DNA of 18,493 bases from Trametopsis cervina (lineage: Eukaryota > Basidiomycota > Agaricomycetes > Polyporales > Irpicaceae). The DNA is taken from assembly GCA_022385755.1 (NCBI GenBank), contig MU278383.1:171193-189685 (forward strand), read 5' to 3'. A model generated the notes under the pieces. It did not search any database. It was not told the origin of the DNA and saw only the letters and a program-made list of their open reading frames with translations. Shown here piece by piece: positions 1-9,963 of this stretch; within the stretch, counting starts at the first letter, position 1, and each line of letters begins with the position of its first letter. Both the position numbers and the translations under genes were made by a program.

Positions 1-439
1 TGGGGCTAGCATTCTGGAAGAACGTGTAGAGTCGCTAGGGGGTGGATCAGTCAGCAGAAATATGGTAGATGGTTTGCCTTACCTGGTTCAGCTTGACCGG
101 TTCTAGTCGCAGCAGGCGGTCCGCTTCAGTCTCCTCCACCATGCGTTTGGTTTTGAGCGAATGCCGCCTCCGTGCCTTCTCTCGTTCGACGAATTCGATG
201 TGTGATTCGCCGGCCAATGGGTCACTGAACTTCTTAAGATACCCTGGCAAAGCGTAAGCAACAATGTCTTTCAATACACTACCTTTCACTCCAGACGGCC
301 GACCTCGCGCTCTCTGCACAACAGAGCCCTCTGCGTCGGTGTCCAGAACTCTACCAGGATTCCTCGCATACATCGCCACCACTACTGGGTCGGCGACAAC
401 CTGCCATAAGTGATCTTTCTCACTGTCGCTCCAACCCAT
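1..439 (-). CDS. Unrecognised protein, 3' part missing at window edge
   Basis: I do not recognise the family. A frame opens at the ATG ending at base 439 and reads to a stop at 47, but a better model splices before that stop: donor GTAAGG starting at base 82, a CTGAC branch-like site, and acceptor CTAG ending at 35 (48 nt, typical of this window). Exon 439-83 is 119 codons in phase 0, and exon 34-1 continues open off the left edge. The protein begins MGWSDSEK, has a basic stretch RARGRPSG near residues 43-50, and is rich in Arg/Lys/Glu around residues 85-105, so it may be helical or bind nucleic acid; that is inference. The ATG may not be the true start: an acceptor-like CACCACAG lies just upstream (ending at 445) and pairs with a GTGAGT donor at 506, so an upstream exon is possible. 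The next minus-strand gene ends 332 bases away at 772. Confidence 0.5.
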
Positions 440-771
440 ATCGGCTGTGGTGATGACAAGAGAGAGCGTTAAGACCTAGCCATGCAAGTGTTTGAATGAA
501 ACTCACCGAGCAGCTGAGAACTTGAATGGCGGGGTGTAGCCGCACTCGGTATCTATAAACTACGTGCTTTACCAGCAGAGCAATTAAGTATACGTAAATT
601 ATTTTTCCATCCGAAACAGATGCCAATACCTTTCCATATCTCAAGTGACCATGTCGTCACACTTGTCAGGAGGGCGGGAAGAAACAATTTATCACTAATC
701 AAGATAACTGCGGCACAGCGGCGAAACGGACAAGTACACTAAGAGGAAACGGAAAATAAATCTGGCGAATG
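440..771. other. Intergenic gap or possible intron, no gene seen
   Basis: About 330 bases between two minus-strand genes. A minus-strand intron 506-445 (GTGAGT donor, CTTAAC branch-like site, CACAG acceptor) could join an upstream exon to the gene at 1-439, but the sequence upstream of it hits a stop within about 18 codons in the required frame, so no upstream exon can be fixed. I see no tRNA that folds, no simple repeat and no clear terminator. Confidence 0.4.
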
Positions 772-2940
772 CTATTGCGCGAACGGGAAACGACGAGGAA
801 GTACGGGGGCTCGACCTGATTGCTGATAGAACGTGCGGGTATAGAACTCTGCCATGGCGCGCTCCATGCCACGGACCTGTGGTGAATCACCCGCCGTATC
901 GAGAGATTGCGAAAACCGGATGTAATCAGGGACGCCAGGCCACGCCAGCATGAGACGACGCAGCGGCTCCAACGAGTTCGCGCGGACTAGTGGGTCCTCT
1001 GACGCTAGGCCGATATTGGCAGAGGGGAGCGAAGTGAGATAGAGCTGTCGTCCACCGGGGAAGATTTGCTGCATGTATTCCACTCGCTGAGCGGCAAGAG
1101 CAGGGTCCGAGTGAGCCTGGAAGAACTTCAGGTCTAGCATTAACAACTCCGTGCGGAAGGCCATCTCGCTGATCTCCCAGGCCACTTCCCGACAGAGCTG
1201 CTCGTCGACGTCGACGTCTGCAATAGGCCGGCCGAACCACGTTGGCTGGATGTCGCCGGCGCGGATATTCTGCGTGCTGAAGACGAGGGCGAGAATCTTC
1301 ATCACATGCGACCGTTCCTTGGCCTTCGACTTCCCACCCGTCTCGGTTTGAGGGTACGGTCCTTCATCGAGATACACTCGCCACCAGCGGGTAGGCAGCG
1401 GGCGGCGGTAGCGGGCATCACGGGTGATATAGTACCAAGCATCCCTGATCTTGAGCCAATTGAGGACGTACCGCTTTCGACAATCGAGGCTACCGGAGGT
1501 GACAACCAAGGTGGGGTCGGGGATCCAGTAACCCCAAGGAACTTGGACGTTTGAGGGCTGGAGGTTCGCACCACGGAGAGCCACCTCCCATATGGCGACA
1601 CTCGGCGGCAGGCATGAGTGAGCGATCGGCTCAAATTTCGAGCGCCCTTCCCGTTGAGGAGGACCGCGACGCGTATCTGTACATGAAACATTATTACCTT
1701 AACTACGTGGTCAGTGAGAATCGGACTTACATGGCTCGGGTCGTTCCGCGTTTGACTTTGATGGGCGCGACGGGCCTGCGGCGGTCGGAATGTCGCGAGC
1801 ACGTGGATGTGGGGTCGTCGTCGAGGCAGCCACAGCGGTCGCATGATCAACGACATCCTCGGCCGGGGCATAGTCGGCAGGATAGGGGACCGGCTCGATG
1901 TCGGCGTAAAGATGGCCTTTGTAGCACACCGCTTCAAGCTGACGTATGCCGGGCGGGCCCTCGTAGACGACGACGCCGTTATAATCGCCCGTTGTGGTGA
2001 CAATATTGGTCGGGGCCGTTACCTTCACAATCTTGACGATGATATCGGCGGGACCTAAGTTGTCGGCGAGTCGCATATACCACACCGGGATTCCAACGTG
2101 GTGAAGCTTTTGCGCGACATTCGGATCTGTAGTAAAGGCACCCATAAGGTTGGAGTGCACTGGTGCGACGTGGGGGGCGGGAGGCAGGCCCGCGTAGAGC
2201 TCGTGCCAGGTGATCCATGCAACCGTCATGCAGAAGTTGCGCTCAACGCAGACGAACTGGCGAATGAGGTCGCGCTGAGTGGCAGGGACGGTGAGGCGGT
2301 CTAGCGCATGCCGGGTGCTGATAACAAGCCATCGCAGCTGTTGGGTATCCAATTTGGTTAGAGCAGCGGCTTCGGCTTCCAACTCCTCTACGAGGGCCGT
2401 GATTGGTTCGAGGCGATTAGGAGATAAGATGTACAGAGCTTGCAATAGATTAGGAGCATGGAGTTGAAAGTCGATGAAGGTGGGCGTTGCCCACACCTCG
2501 GGGCGGCGTCGTGGGTGAGAATACCTTGGGACACACACGAGAAAATGGTATCGTTGCTCGGGGACGTAAACCTGCGGCCATTCGATGGGATCTTCCATCC
2601 CAAATTTGCCGTTGCTCTTCATCGTAATCGAGAGTCGTCCATACGGAGGCATGGGGAGGAAAGGTGCGTTCGGCGAAGTCAAGACGTACTTGCCGTCAGA
2701 CTGTTGGGCTGCAACAAGCCCGTCACGGAAACGTACTGAAGTACGGGAATTAGCTTCGATGAAGTCATAGTAGAGGCGTCTTCAACTTACATTGGAGGCC
2801 AGCCTCGAGTTCAGATGCTGAAGGCCGCTTGACACGTTCCAGCCAGTCAATGGATGGCAAAGCTGTTAAACAACAACAATTCAGCGCATCACTGAGTTAT
2901 TTGGACAGTGCTTACCCGGTGCTTCAGCGGAGTCAACCAT
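772..2940 (-). CDS. Four-exon hypothetical protein of an expanded agaricomycete family
   Basis: Exons on the minus strand are 2940-2916, 2862-2791, 2735-1731 and 1676-772. Introns are 53, 55 and 54 nt with GTAAGC, GTAAGT and GTAAGT donors and AG acceptors. All phases agree and give 668 residues from ATG to TAG with no frame break. The start MVDSAEAP at 2940 is the first in-frame ATG before the first intron. Recognisable blocks are DGKYVLTSPNAPF (about residue 45), PEQRYHFLVCVPRYSHPR (about 91-108), DFQLHAPNLLQALY (about 121), RQFVCVERNFCMTVAWITWH (about 191-210), MGAFTTDPNVAQKL followed by GIPVWYMR (about 230-254), and in exon 4 VPWGYWIPDP and RYRRPLPTRWWRVYL. About residues 320-365 are proline- and serine-rich and look disordered. 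I recall this block pattern from multi-copy agaricomycete hypothetical proteins; no biochemical function is known to me and I assign none. No signal peptide or membrane span is evident. It lies head to head with the KDZ transposase gene, 790 bp away. Confidence 0.85.
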
Positions 2941-3730
2941 ATTGAAAGCGTGTTAAGCAAAAGAGCGAGACGGCCGACAGCAAAGCAGCTCAGAGCAGAA
3001 GTTCAAAGCGCGCGTCGGTCCAATCGAGAGCGGCCAACGACGGCTCTATCCTACCAACGAACGGTCAATGACGGTTCGAGGCGGCTTGATGTGCGCAGGC
3101 CAGCGGCGTGCGTGGCGAAGAGTCTTGCAGAACTTGGAGAGCTTGGGAGAACTTGCAGGTTGAGATCTGGTATTGAGAAGTTTATTAGTAGTCATTTGCG
3201 TTAGAAGATGTGACTTACTTGAACCGAAAACAGCGAGAGGGCGAGGCACGAGAGCGGAGGAGAACAGCAGAGCGACGAGAGCAGAACAGTGACAGCGATG
3301 AGAGCGATAACAATCGGGAGCGTAAGTTCAACACTGACTCTGTTGGCTTGCACGTGAGCGTTCTATTCTCACGGTCACGTTGCGCGCCTGTGGCACCAGA
3401 CGCGTTGACTTTCCCACTCTCCCAATGCTATCTCCTGCATCTCCATCTCCTCACTGGTAAGTCCGTCCATTCATCCAAGTTCCTTTCGCGGCTCACGTTC
3501 CCTAAGCACATCATTACTCTGTTATCTAGCTTCCGTCAACATTGGGACGCCGGTGGTCTCCCAAAACAACTTCTCTTCCCCACGACGCTGTCCTGGGAAG
3601 AAAGTTGTTCGAAGTGTACGACGTTGTCCTGCACGTTGGACGTCCGTGTTCCGATTCTGAGACTAGGTACCTTTTATTTTGATTAGACCGCTAATTGCTC
3701 TGCTGCAGATCTTTAGTACCGTACCCAATC
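2941..3730. promoter_or_regulatory. Divergent intergenic region with candidate leader exons
   Basis: This 790-bp region separates two divergently transcribed genes and presumably carries both promoters. Bases 3241-3312 are GA-rich with repeated AGAGCG-type hexamers. On the plus strand there are intron-like segments: GTAAGT at 3457 to CTAG at 3529 (73 nt) and GTACCT at 3667 to CTGCAG at 3708 (42 nt), the latter with CTAAT before the acceptor. The segment 3530-3666, spliced over 3667-3708, is open in the frame of the transposase ATG at 3731, so the transposase could have an N-terminal extension of about 50 residues. I found no initiating ATG for such an extension and treat these as 5' leader exons. 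No TATA box is obvious. Confidence 0.45.
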
Positions 3731-6700
3731 ATGGCGGAACCTACACCCCCACAAACTCCTCGAAAAATCCGACACGTCGCTACCACCTCCCAATTTTCCC
3801 CATCTCGAAAGCTGGTAACGACACGCGATTCACGGAAGCAAGGTTCGCTATCGACTGCCTCTCAACCAACAACGCGTCCCGGTTTCACGCCCTTCTCCGC
3901 TTTACCAATCTCGCCACGAAAACATCCCCCCGCTTCTCAAAAGTTCCCAGTCCCACCACGAATCGCAACTACACCAATGTTCGCGATTAAGACACCAGCA
4001 ACGGCATCAAAAATAGCTGCGTTGGTGCTACCCACCTTTGCCCAACTGCGTCCGACGGCCGCCCTCCGTTCGACAGTCCTGAAAACTACTGCTACACCTA
4101 ACACATCCGTGGGACAAGATAACAAGCATGACTCGCGACCTCTCCACCGTCAAAATGAAGCCTTAGCGACACCGGAGCGAAGCGATGTCCCAGACGAGAC
4201 AGAGAAACCGAACTTCAACCCCAAGGTGCGTGTGTACTGCGCTCAACTCCTGTGCTAACTCTGGCGCATTGAGCAGGCACCCTCGGTTATGATGAACGAG
4301 TTTTTGGACGAGCACGCGCGCCCGATATACCGCGAGCTTCTTGGCCTTCATGCAGGCCCTAGCCCCGACGATGGCTGTTCCCGGTGTCACGCGAGCTCAA
4401 GTTCGCTATATCGTTGCTCGGATTGCTTCCGTCGGAGTACGCTGTGTAAAGCGTGCATTGTGGACGATCATCTCGACAATCCTCTACACATTGTAGAGGA
4501 ATGGACAGAAGCGCGAGGGTTTTGGAGCCGAGCCACGCTACAGTCGCTCGGAATGGTGATTTACATTGGACATGGTACTAACCGTTGTGTCAGAACTTTT
4601 CGCGAGCCACGAAGGGTGTGCATTGTCGACGAACGAGGCATACAATACGTCTCGATCAACTTCTGTGAATGCTCTCAGGACGGTCAGTTGGAGCAATCAG
4701 AGAGCCGACAGCTGTTAAGTGTGGGACTGTGGCCGGGCAGCTGGAAGCAACCGCGCACGGCATTCTCCCTCAAGGTTTTGGACGACTTCCAGCTCCTCGC
4801 CACTCAAGGTACCATTACGGCGCAAGATTATCTTACGTGCTTGGAAAGAAAGACCGACGCGGTCCTTCCCAACGACGTTGAGGTGCGCATGCTAGAACGT
4901 TTGCTGCGCAAAATTGTCCTGACTTCTCATTGCTTGCAGAGCCGGTACCGCGAATTTCTGGTTGCTATCCGCGAGCACCATTTCCTCAAGCTCTGTCTCC
5001 GCAAAGGGGTCCTACCGTCCCGCGCACTTGAGTATGGTAGTTTGGCGACTATGTGCCCCGCTTGTCCACATCTCGACGTGAATATCTCGACGGAATGGCT
5101 GACGCGGACAGAAGATAAATTGTACGTCTCACTATCCTTTGCTACCTTTGGCCCCCAGCTTACGGTCATACAGACACCTGGATGCGTTATATTACGCTAT
5201 TGACGGCAACTTCACGTTAAACCTGAAGGACAAGGGGACCGATCCGGCAGACTTCCCTTTGACCCTCGGAGCCGGCTACTTCGCGAATGAGAAGGACTCG
5301 GCGAGTTATTTCTCCAACATGCCCCATAAAAAATACCATGTATGTCGTCTGTTCACGTTGTATCGGACGTTGCCTTATCTTCTGTGAATTAGACTTCGAC
5401 CTGCAACAAGTTTGGGGCTATGGGTTTCTCTGGCCACTGGGGTTCGGTGTCAGGTATAGTCGGCCTTTCATGCGCTCGTCACATGTTTGTATTGCCCGGA
5501 GGAAGCGTCGATCTTAAAGTCGGCGAATCGTGCGTAACTCTTGCTCGTTACAATGCTCACCTCTACTCACCTTACCCGTTTCTATAGGCATGACGCTGTT
5601 GATTTCTGTCATCTCTCAGGGCTACAGAAGTGGATCCCTCTACGACTTCACATTTCAGCATACGATATCAATTGCCAGTACCGCATTCACTTTTGGGAAA
5701 GAATCGCAGCCATCCGCAAGATGGTATTCGTTGACGGCAAGTTCTCTCTGATATCCATCAGGGATTTCATCTTCCCAGCAACCCGCGCAGCGGTCGGTAA
5801 GTTCCACGAAGCTGCTCACAAGTTAGCGTGTCGCCTGTGGAATTCTTTCCATTACCTACCGGGAAGTGCGCAGACCGATGGCGAAGCTCTGGAGCGGGTA
5901 TGGCCTCATATGACGGCGTTGGCCCTACGGACGCGTGAGATGAGCGCAGGCCATCGACACGATATCATCAACTACTTCAACGATGATATGCATTGGAGGA
6001 AGACTTTTCGTATGGGTGCGTGGGCCGTATTCGTGTGGTTATCGCACTTACCCTATGTTCAGTGACCTTCCTTGCCAGGAAACACCGCGAGGCCGCAAAG
6101 TATCTCAAGGAAAGCACAGAAAGCTTGGCCCAATACGTTGCAGATCTGGAAGACAGCGACCTACCGCCCGGCACAATTGAGACGTGGAGACTGCAGAAGG
6201 TCGAATGGGAGAAGGTGCTCGTACAGAGGGGCCAGCCTCCCATAGCAGATGGAAGAAGGAAAGACAAGGAAAAGGAGATCAATTCACCCTACGAGCCAGC
6301 TAGCACGAAAGGTAAGTTTGTTGATATCGAGTCTCAAGTTCCTTATTCAAGTTCCCTAGCTGCCACGCAGAAACAAATCCTCGCTGACCTTGAAGCTCGC
6401 ACGCAAGCCGGCACGATTGAATTGGTGGGCATGCAGGAGGTCATCTCCGAGGGGATCGAGCTTCAGGAGCTTCGGTGCGTATCCCCCCATATCATCTCTC
6501 TCAAATGGCTGAGACCCTGCAGCGCGTGTCTGCTGCTGCAGCTTGCTAAGAATAGGTCGGGCCGTCTGTCTGACGACAAATTAGCCAGCATGCATCGCGC
6601 CCTCTCTATTCGTCTGACCGCGTGGCATAAGGCAGCCTCGACGACGTTAACCTGCGCGATAACAGCTGCGCTACATGGCCTTGACGACTTACGAAAGCGA

Positions 6701-7888
6701 GAAGTAGAGGTGGAGGTAGTTAGGCGCGAGACGGTTATAATAAACGAACAGACCATCCATGAAGTACAGGTGCGTCATGACATTACGAAAACATAAACAG
6801 GTTCTCATACGCGACGGAAGAGCGAGAACGAAGATTCAACAAAGGGTAATGAGGAGGCAAACACGACGAGAAAGCGGAAGAGGACTGCTGGTGTACAACA
6901 ATCAACGGCCAGTCGTGACTTCTCCAAGGAGCTTGAAGAGTATCAGATCCACTTGCCGTCGTCATACCCCTCCGAATTGCAAGCTCACCCTGCACTGAAA
7001 GACGCGGCTTATATAGAGTTAGTGCTCAGACAAGCTCAGGCCGATACCGCTTTGGACGACGTGCGCACGCACCTCGCAGCTACTTTCGGCCTGCAATCTC
7101 ATCTCAAAAGGGCGACAACACAACAACTCAAGACTCGGACACAAGCCCCTGCACAACGCGTACGTGCTGCGGTACACACTGCTGCTAATGTTTATCGTCG
7201 TGCGCGACTGGCGATGAAGCACTTAGGAATGAACGAGGCTGACGCTACTTACCCACGACTAAAGAACTCGCACCTCGTGCCCTTCGGCATCGTCTGCGAG
7301 GAGGATCGCAGATACGGGGATAGCAGGAAGACCAAGCCGCGTTCGTGGATCTGGAGGACCTTTGCTTTCATCAGCGATAAGGAGGATATAACACAGGCGT
7401 TACGGGATACCATGACAGAAAGTAAGTAGCAAAACCCTCGCCCAAATCGTACTGACTCCTGCGCACAGACCTGCGCGTGCATTGGTGTCGTAGTACTGCG
7501 ACGGTTGAGCGATGGCAGGAGGAGTTGGAGGTTATCGACGAGGAGATGAAGCGTACGATACGGTTCTTTGACCATCACGTAGGCCTTTGGGAAGCCCGGG
7601 TGAGTGCGCGACTGAACGACGGCCCCGGATCCGCTGAGTACGCACGCAAGTAAGTTGTCGCGATTAGCCCATGAGACCGTGCTGACACGTTAGCCAGGCA
7701 AGTGCATACGTATTCGAGGCTACTAACGCGAAGTCGTGATGCATTTGCACTCTACATAGCCGATGCGGTGAGTGCTCACACGACCGCGCACGCCTAACTC
7801 GTAGCTTACGCCCGTAAGGCCGAAATCCGTAGTCCATATCCCATCCCGCAGGTTTGAACTGTCGTGTAGCGTCGTACAGAACATATAG
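3731..7888 (+). CDS. KDZ (Kyakuja-Dileera-Zisupton) DNA transposase with CxC2 cysteine cluster
   Basis: Exons by eye: 3731-4225, 4277-5121, 5174-5339, 5393-5529, 5588-6015, 6063-6311, 6360-6474, 6523-6769, 6821-7421, 7469-7649, 7698-7767, 7805-7888. Phases agree throughout, giving about 1205 residues. Residues 1-165 are Ser/Thr/Pro-rich, basic and probably disordered. Residues 199-297 form the CxC2 cluster: C199, C202, C212, C215, C222, C225, H230, H236, later FCEC at 295-297. Then come PRTAFSLKVLDDFQLLATQG, CPACP (425-429) and the KDZ core: DGNF (D457), TSTC (C506), YDINCQY (D574), KFHEAAHKLAC (619-629) and TDGEALERVW (E647/E650), followed by GHRHDIIN. This D-D-E arrangement is the likely catalytic centre. 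The C-terminal half is helical and charged, with a KRKR stretch and the family-like block HWCRSTATVERWQEEL. Uncertain points: the acceptor at 6820 (AAG), the 48-nt in-frame introns 6312-6359 and 6475-6522, and the last 37-nt intron; without the last, the stop is at 7797. ATG 3731 sits in atcATGG context. Terminal inverted repeats were not found. Confidence 0.92.
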
Positions 7889-8094
7889 TAAATACACAAT
7901 CTAATCGTCTTGCTCTGAACCGGATCCCGCGTGAAACAGCCGTGAATTGAGCTTGGAACCGCAGTGTCTTGCACCATTTACAACTCAGAAGGCTTCCGTA
8001 CGTACCCTCAAGCTTGCGCGTCCATTTGCAGCGTATATGAGATGCCCCGCCGAAAGGTAACTTCAATGCGCCATCCGCCCAAGTGTCTCAGTAA
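7889..8094. other. Non-coding spacer after the transposase gene
   Basis: About 200 bases between the transposase stop and the tandem array. No AATAAA signal is present, only the weaker agtaaatac just after the stop. Open frames here are short and overlap the array, so I do not call a gene. If the KDZ element has terminal inverted repeats, its right end lies here or beyond. Confidence 0.4.
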
Positions 8095-9090
8095 TACGTA
8101 CATCACCGAAGACCACCCCAGCATCTTGTTTGGCCTAAGTATGCTGCCTACCCGCGTACCCTATCTTCTCGTGCGATTGACGTCCGAGACCATATATGTC
8201 ACCCCGGCCGCTCAGGTATGTACGCTATCTACCCATGCAATTGCGTCCATGTACATTACCCCGACTAGTCAAGCATGTACTCCATCTTCTCGTGCGATTG
8301 ACGTCTGAGACCATGTACGTCACCCCGACCGCTCACGTATGTACGCTATGTACTCATGCAATTGACGTCCGACACCGTGTACATCACAGCGTATGTTACC
8401 GCGTCCGTTCAGGTATGTACCCTATCAACTCATGCGACTGACGTCTGACACCATGTATGTCGCCGGCCATTCAAGTATGTATGCTATCCATCCATCCGAT
8501 TGACCATGTATGTTACTTCGACCGTACGGACATGTATGATAGCTATCCGCGTGATTGACTGCCGAAACCATGTACCGTACCTGTACCGTTTAGACACGCA
8601 TGCTGACTACTCGCGCAAATGAAGTCCGAAACTATGTATTGTACCTGGACCATACGGACATGCATGCTAGCTACCTGTGCAATTGAGGTCCGAAAGCACG
8701 TATGTCACCTCAGCCGTTCAACGGAGTACATACGTCCGTGATCACTCACACCGTGTAACAATGCATGGGATGGCTCGGGTCTGCTACTTATCTACAGGTG
8801 CGATACACGTCTGAAACCTTGTGGTACCGCTGCACGGAGTATACTGCTCACGCGTACCGTCCCTCCCTACATACCAGTGACCTAGGCGATTGACGTCCGA
8901 ACCCATGTAGATTACCAGCGACCTACATAGATTACCAGTGACCTACGCGATTGATGAACCATCCCAGGGAGTATGTCATTCGCGCGTGCATCATTCGATG
9001 TTGCCTGCCCGGCACGATCTCCGAATGATCGAAGTCTATCTCGGTCGATTGATGATCGGAGTGTGCCTGTGCGATTCGAGGTACATTACA
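8095..9090. repeat. Degenerate tandem array, unit roughly 57-76 bp
   Basis: A recurring core, gcgattgacgtcc followed by gaaaccatgtatgtcacc and then a gtatgtacgctat-like segment, returns at about 8173, 8237, 8294, 8358, 8434, 8496, 8549, 8615, 8679, 8800, 8886 and 8947, with decayed traces from about 8095 and at about 9069. Most start-to-start spacings are 55-64 bp; others are 76, 86, 61 and about 121 (two units). Units differ by many substitutions and small indels, so this is an old array. The central TGACGTC or a one-base variant is the best conserved part. Short plus-strand frames at 7964-8441 repeat in amino-acid sequence only because the DNA repeats. The spacing variation and unit divergence exclude CRISPR. 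Confidence 0.8.
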
Positions 9091-9159
9091 AGGAGCGTGG
9101 GAATCATATTTTTATTGAGTACAATACAAGTCTGCGATCTATAGTACATGAAAATCCGG

Positions 9160-9401
9160 TGGTGCGGGGCAAGACGGACGAAGTGCTGGTGCTGGCTATG
9201 TGGGATGGCGAGGGTGGGGGACAGGGACGGACGGACGTCGACGACAGGGGGCAAGTAGCACATGTGGCGGGGTGACGCAGTTTGTGTACGGTACGCAAAC
9301 CCATGACGGCGGGGGACTGTTGGATGCAGTAGCTGCGCTTGCTATGCGGGACGGCGGGGCAGTGATGTTGAGGGTGCGGGAGCTGGTGCGGGGCAAGTAG
9401 C
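9160..9401. repeat. Imperfect duplication, period about 145 bp
   Basis: GCTATG(T/C)GGGA(T/C)GGCG occurs at 9195 and 9341 (146 apart). GGGGCAAGTAGC occurs exactly at 9247-9258 and 9390-9401 (143 apart). GGTGCGGGGCAAG occurs at 9161-9173 and 9385-9397. Together these suggest a decayed tandem duplication of a G-rich segment. Confidence 0.55.
9202..9226 (+). other. Canonical G-quadruplex motif
   Basis: Four G-runs are separated by loops of 7, 1 and 3 bases: GGG 9202-9204, GGG 9212-9214, GGGGG 9216-9220 and GGG 9224-9226. They lie on the plus strand, the strand opposite to the LINE transcript, within the G-rich repeats. Folding is inferred from the pattern only. Confidence 0.6.
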
Positions 9402-9419
9402 GCGGCCGGCGGGGAGGGT

Positions 9420-9470
9420 TGATGGCAACGCTGATGGAACGCTGATGGCAACGGGCGCCGCGGGCGCCGA
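9420..9470. repeat. Short tandem repeat plus GGCGCC repeat
   Basis: Three near-identical 11-12 bp units of the type (G)CTGATGGCAAC, the middle one lacking the C, run from about 9420 to 9451. They are followed by two GGCGCC sites separated by GCG. This is a small minisatellite and no gene overlaps it. Confidence 0.7.
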
Positions 9471-9533
9471 CGCAATAATGAAGTCGATGGAAATGGTAAT
9501 AGGCCGTTTGATTATTACTACTATGCCTTGGTG

Positions 9534-9550
9534 TACTAATCAGATTAGTA
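9534..9550. repeat. Perfect palindrome TACTAATC-A-GATTAGTA
   Basis: Eight-base arms pair exactly around one central A. Outside them, attactactatg and agtagtatgtaat extend the symmetry imperfectly. It lies in AT-rich sequence between the G-rich repeats and the LINE-like 3' region, and could be a structural element at the end of a transposon or chance. Confidence 0.6.
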
Positions 9551-9963
9551 GTATGTAATATATACATGGTAGACACTATTCTACGGGTACATACAAGCCC
9601 AGTGGGGACGTGCTAATTAAATTCGAAATCAAAGATGACGGAGGTGTTTTCCTGGTGTAGAAGGTGTGAGTGTATGGTTAGTAAGGGAATACGAGAGCAA
9701 CAGGTATTAAGAGTGTTAAGCTATGCGATGCTCCGCCGACTGAACGGGAGAGGCGGGGTTGTAACCTGCTGCCCTTTGGTAGACGTTGGTCTCCGGGCGG
9801 TGCCTCTTGCGACAGCAGGGATCCGGCGGGTGGTCCCCCACTTGCCGGCGAAACTCCCCCCGCCTCTGAGCACACCGAGGTACAATACGAAAATGAAGAG
9901 TGAAAATGAAGCGGAGAGAAAGGGGGGAAGGACGGCAGAGGGGCGCGTGCCAGCGGACCGGGT

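Larger units (their letters stand above)
9091..9963 (-). other. LINE 3' untranslated region and flanking repeat-rich sequence
   Basis: About 870 bases downstream of ORF2 on the minus strand. There is no believable gene: the open frames at 9036-9576 and 9635-10039 are low-complexity or shadows. A minus-strand AATAAA lies at 9116-9111, so LINE transcription could end near 9095; the actual 3' end of the element may be anywhere between there and about 9950. No poly(A) tract or unambiguous target-site duplication was found. The region contains a G-quadruplex motif (9202-9226), an imperfect duplication of about 145 bp, a short 11-12 bp tandem repeat and a perfect 8-bp palindrome; these are listed separately. 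Confidence 0.5.

Noticed and set aside
525..600. tRNA-like A-box and B-box on the minus strand
   Set aside because: The A-box-like TTGCTCTGCTGG and B-box-like CATTCAAGTTC each have several mismatches, the spacing is wrong and no cloverleaf acceptor pairing is visible.
3210..3686. Plus-strand frame of 158 aa upstream of the transposase
   Set aside because: It crosses predicted leader introns, has low-complexity Arg/Glu content at its start, and runs into a stop when spliced toward the transposase.
4480..4500. Inverted repeat with 9-bp arms and 3-base loop
   Set aside because: It lies inside the transposase exon encoding conserved CxC2-region residues, so chance in coding sequence is the simpler reading.
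5724..5778. Additional intron in transposase exon 5
   Set aside because: Its 55-nt removal would break the frame, while the unspliced reading leads directly into KFHEAAHKLAC.
7964..8441. Plus-strand open frames with repeated peptide blocks
   Set aside because: The repetition follows from the tandem DNA array in more than one frame; there is no gene-like composition.
8095..9090. CRISPR array
   Set aside because: Units are diverged along their whole length with no constant repeat and variable spacer, and the DNA is eukaryotic.
9036..9576. Minus-strand open frames up to 126 aa
   Set aside because: They are Pro/Arg/Ser/His-rich translations of G-rich repeats in several overlapping frames, with no recognisable domain.
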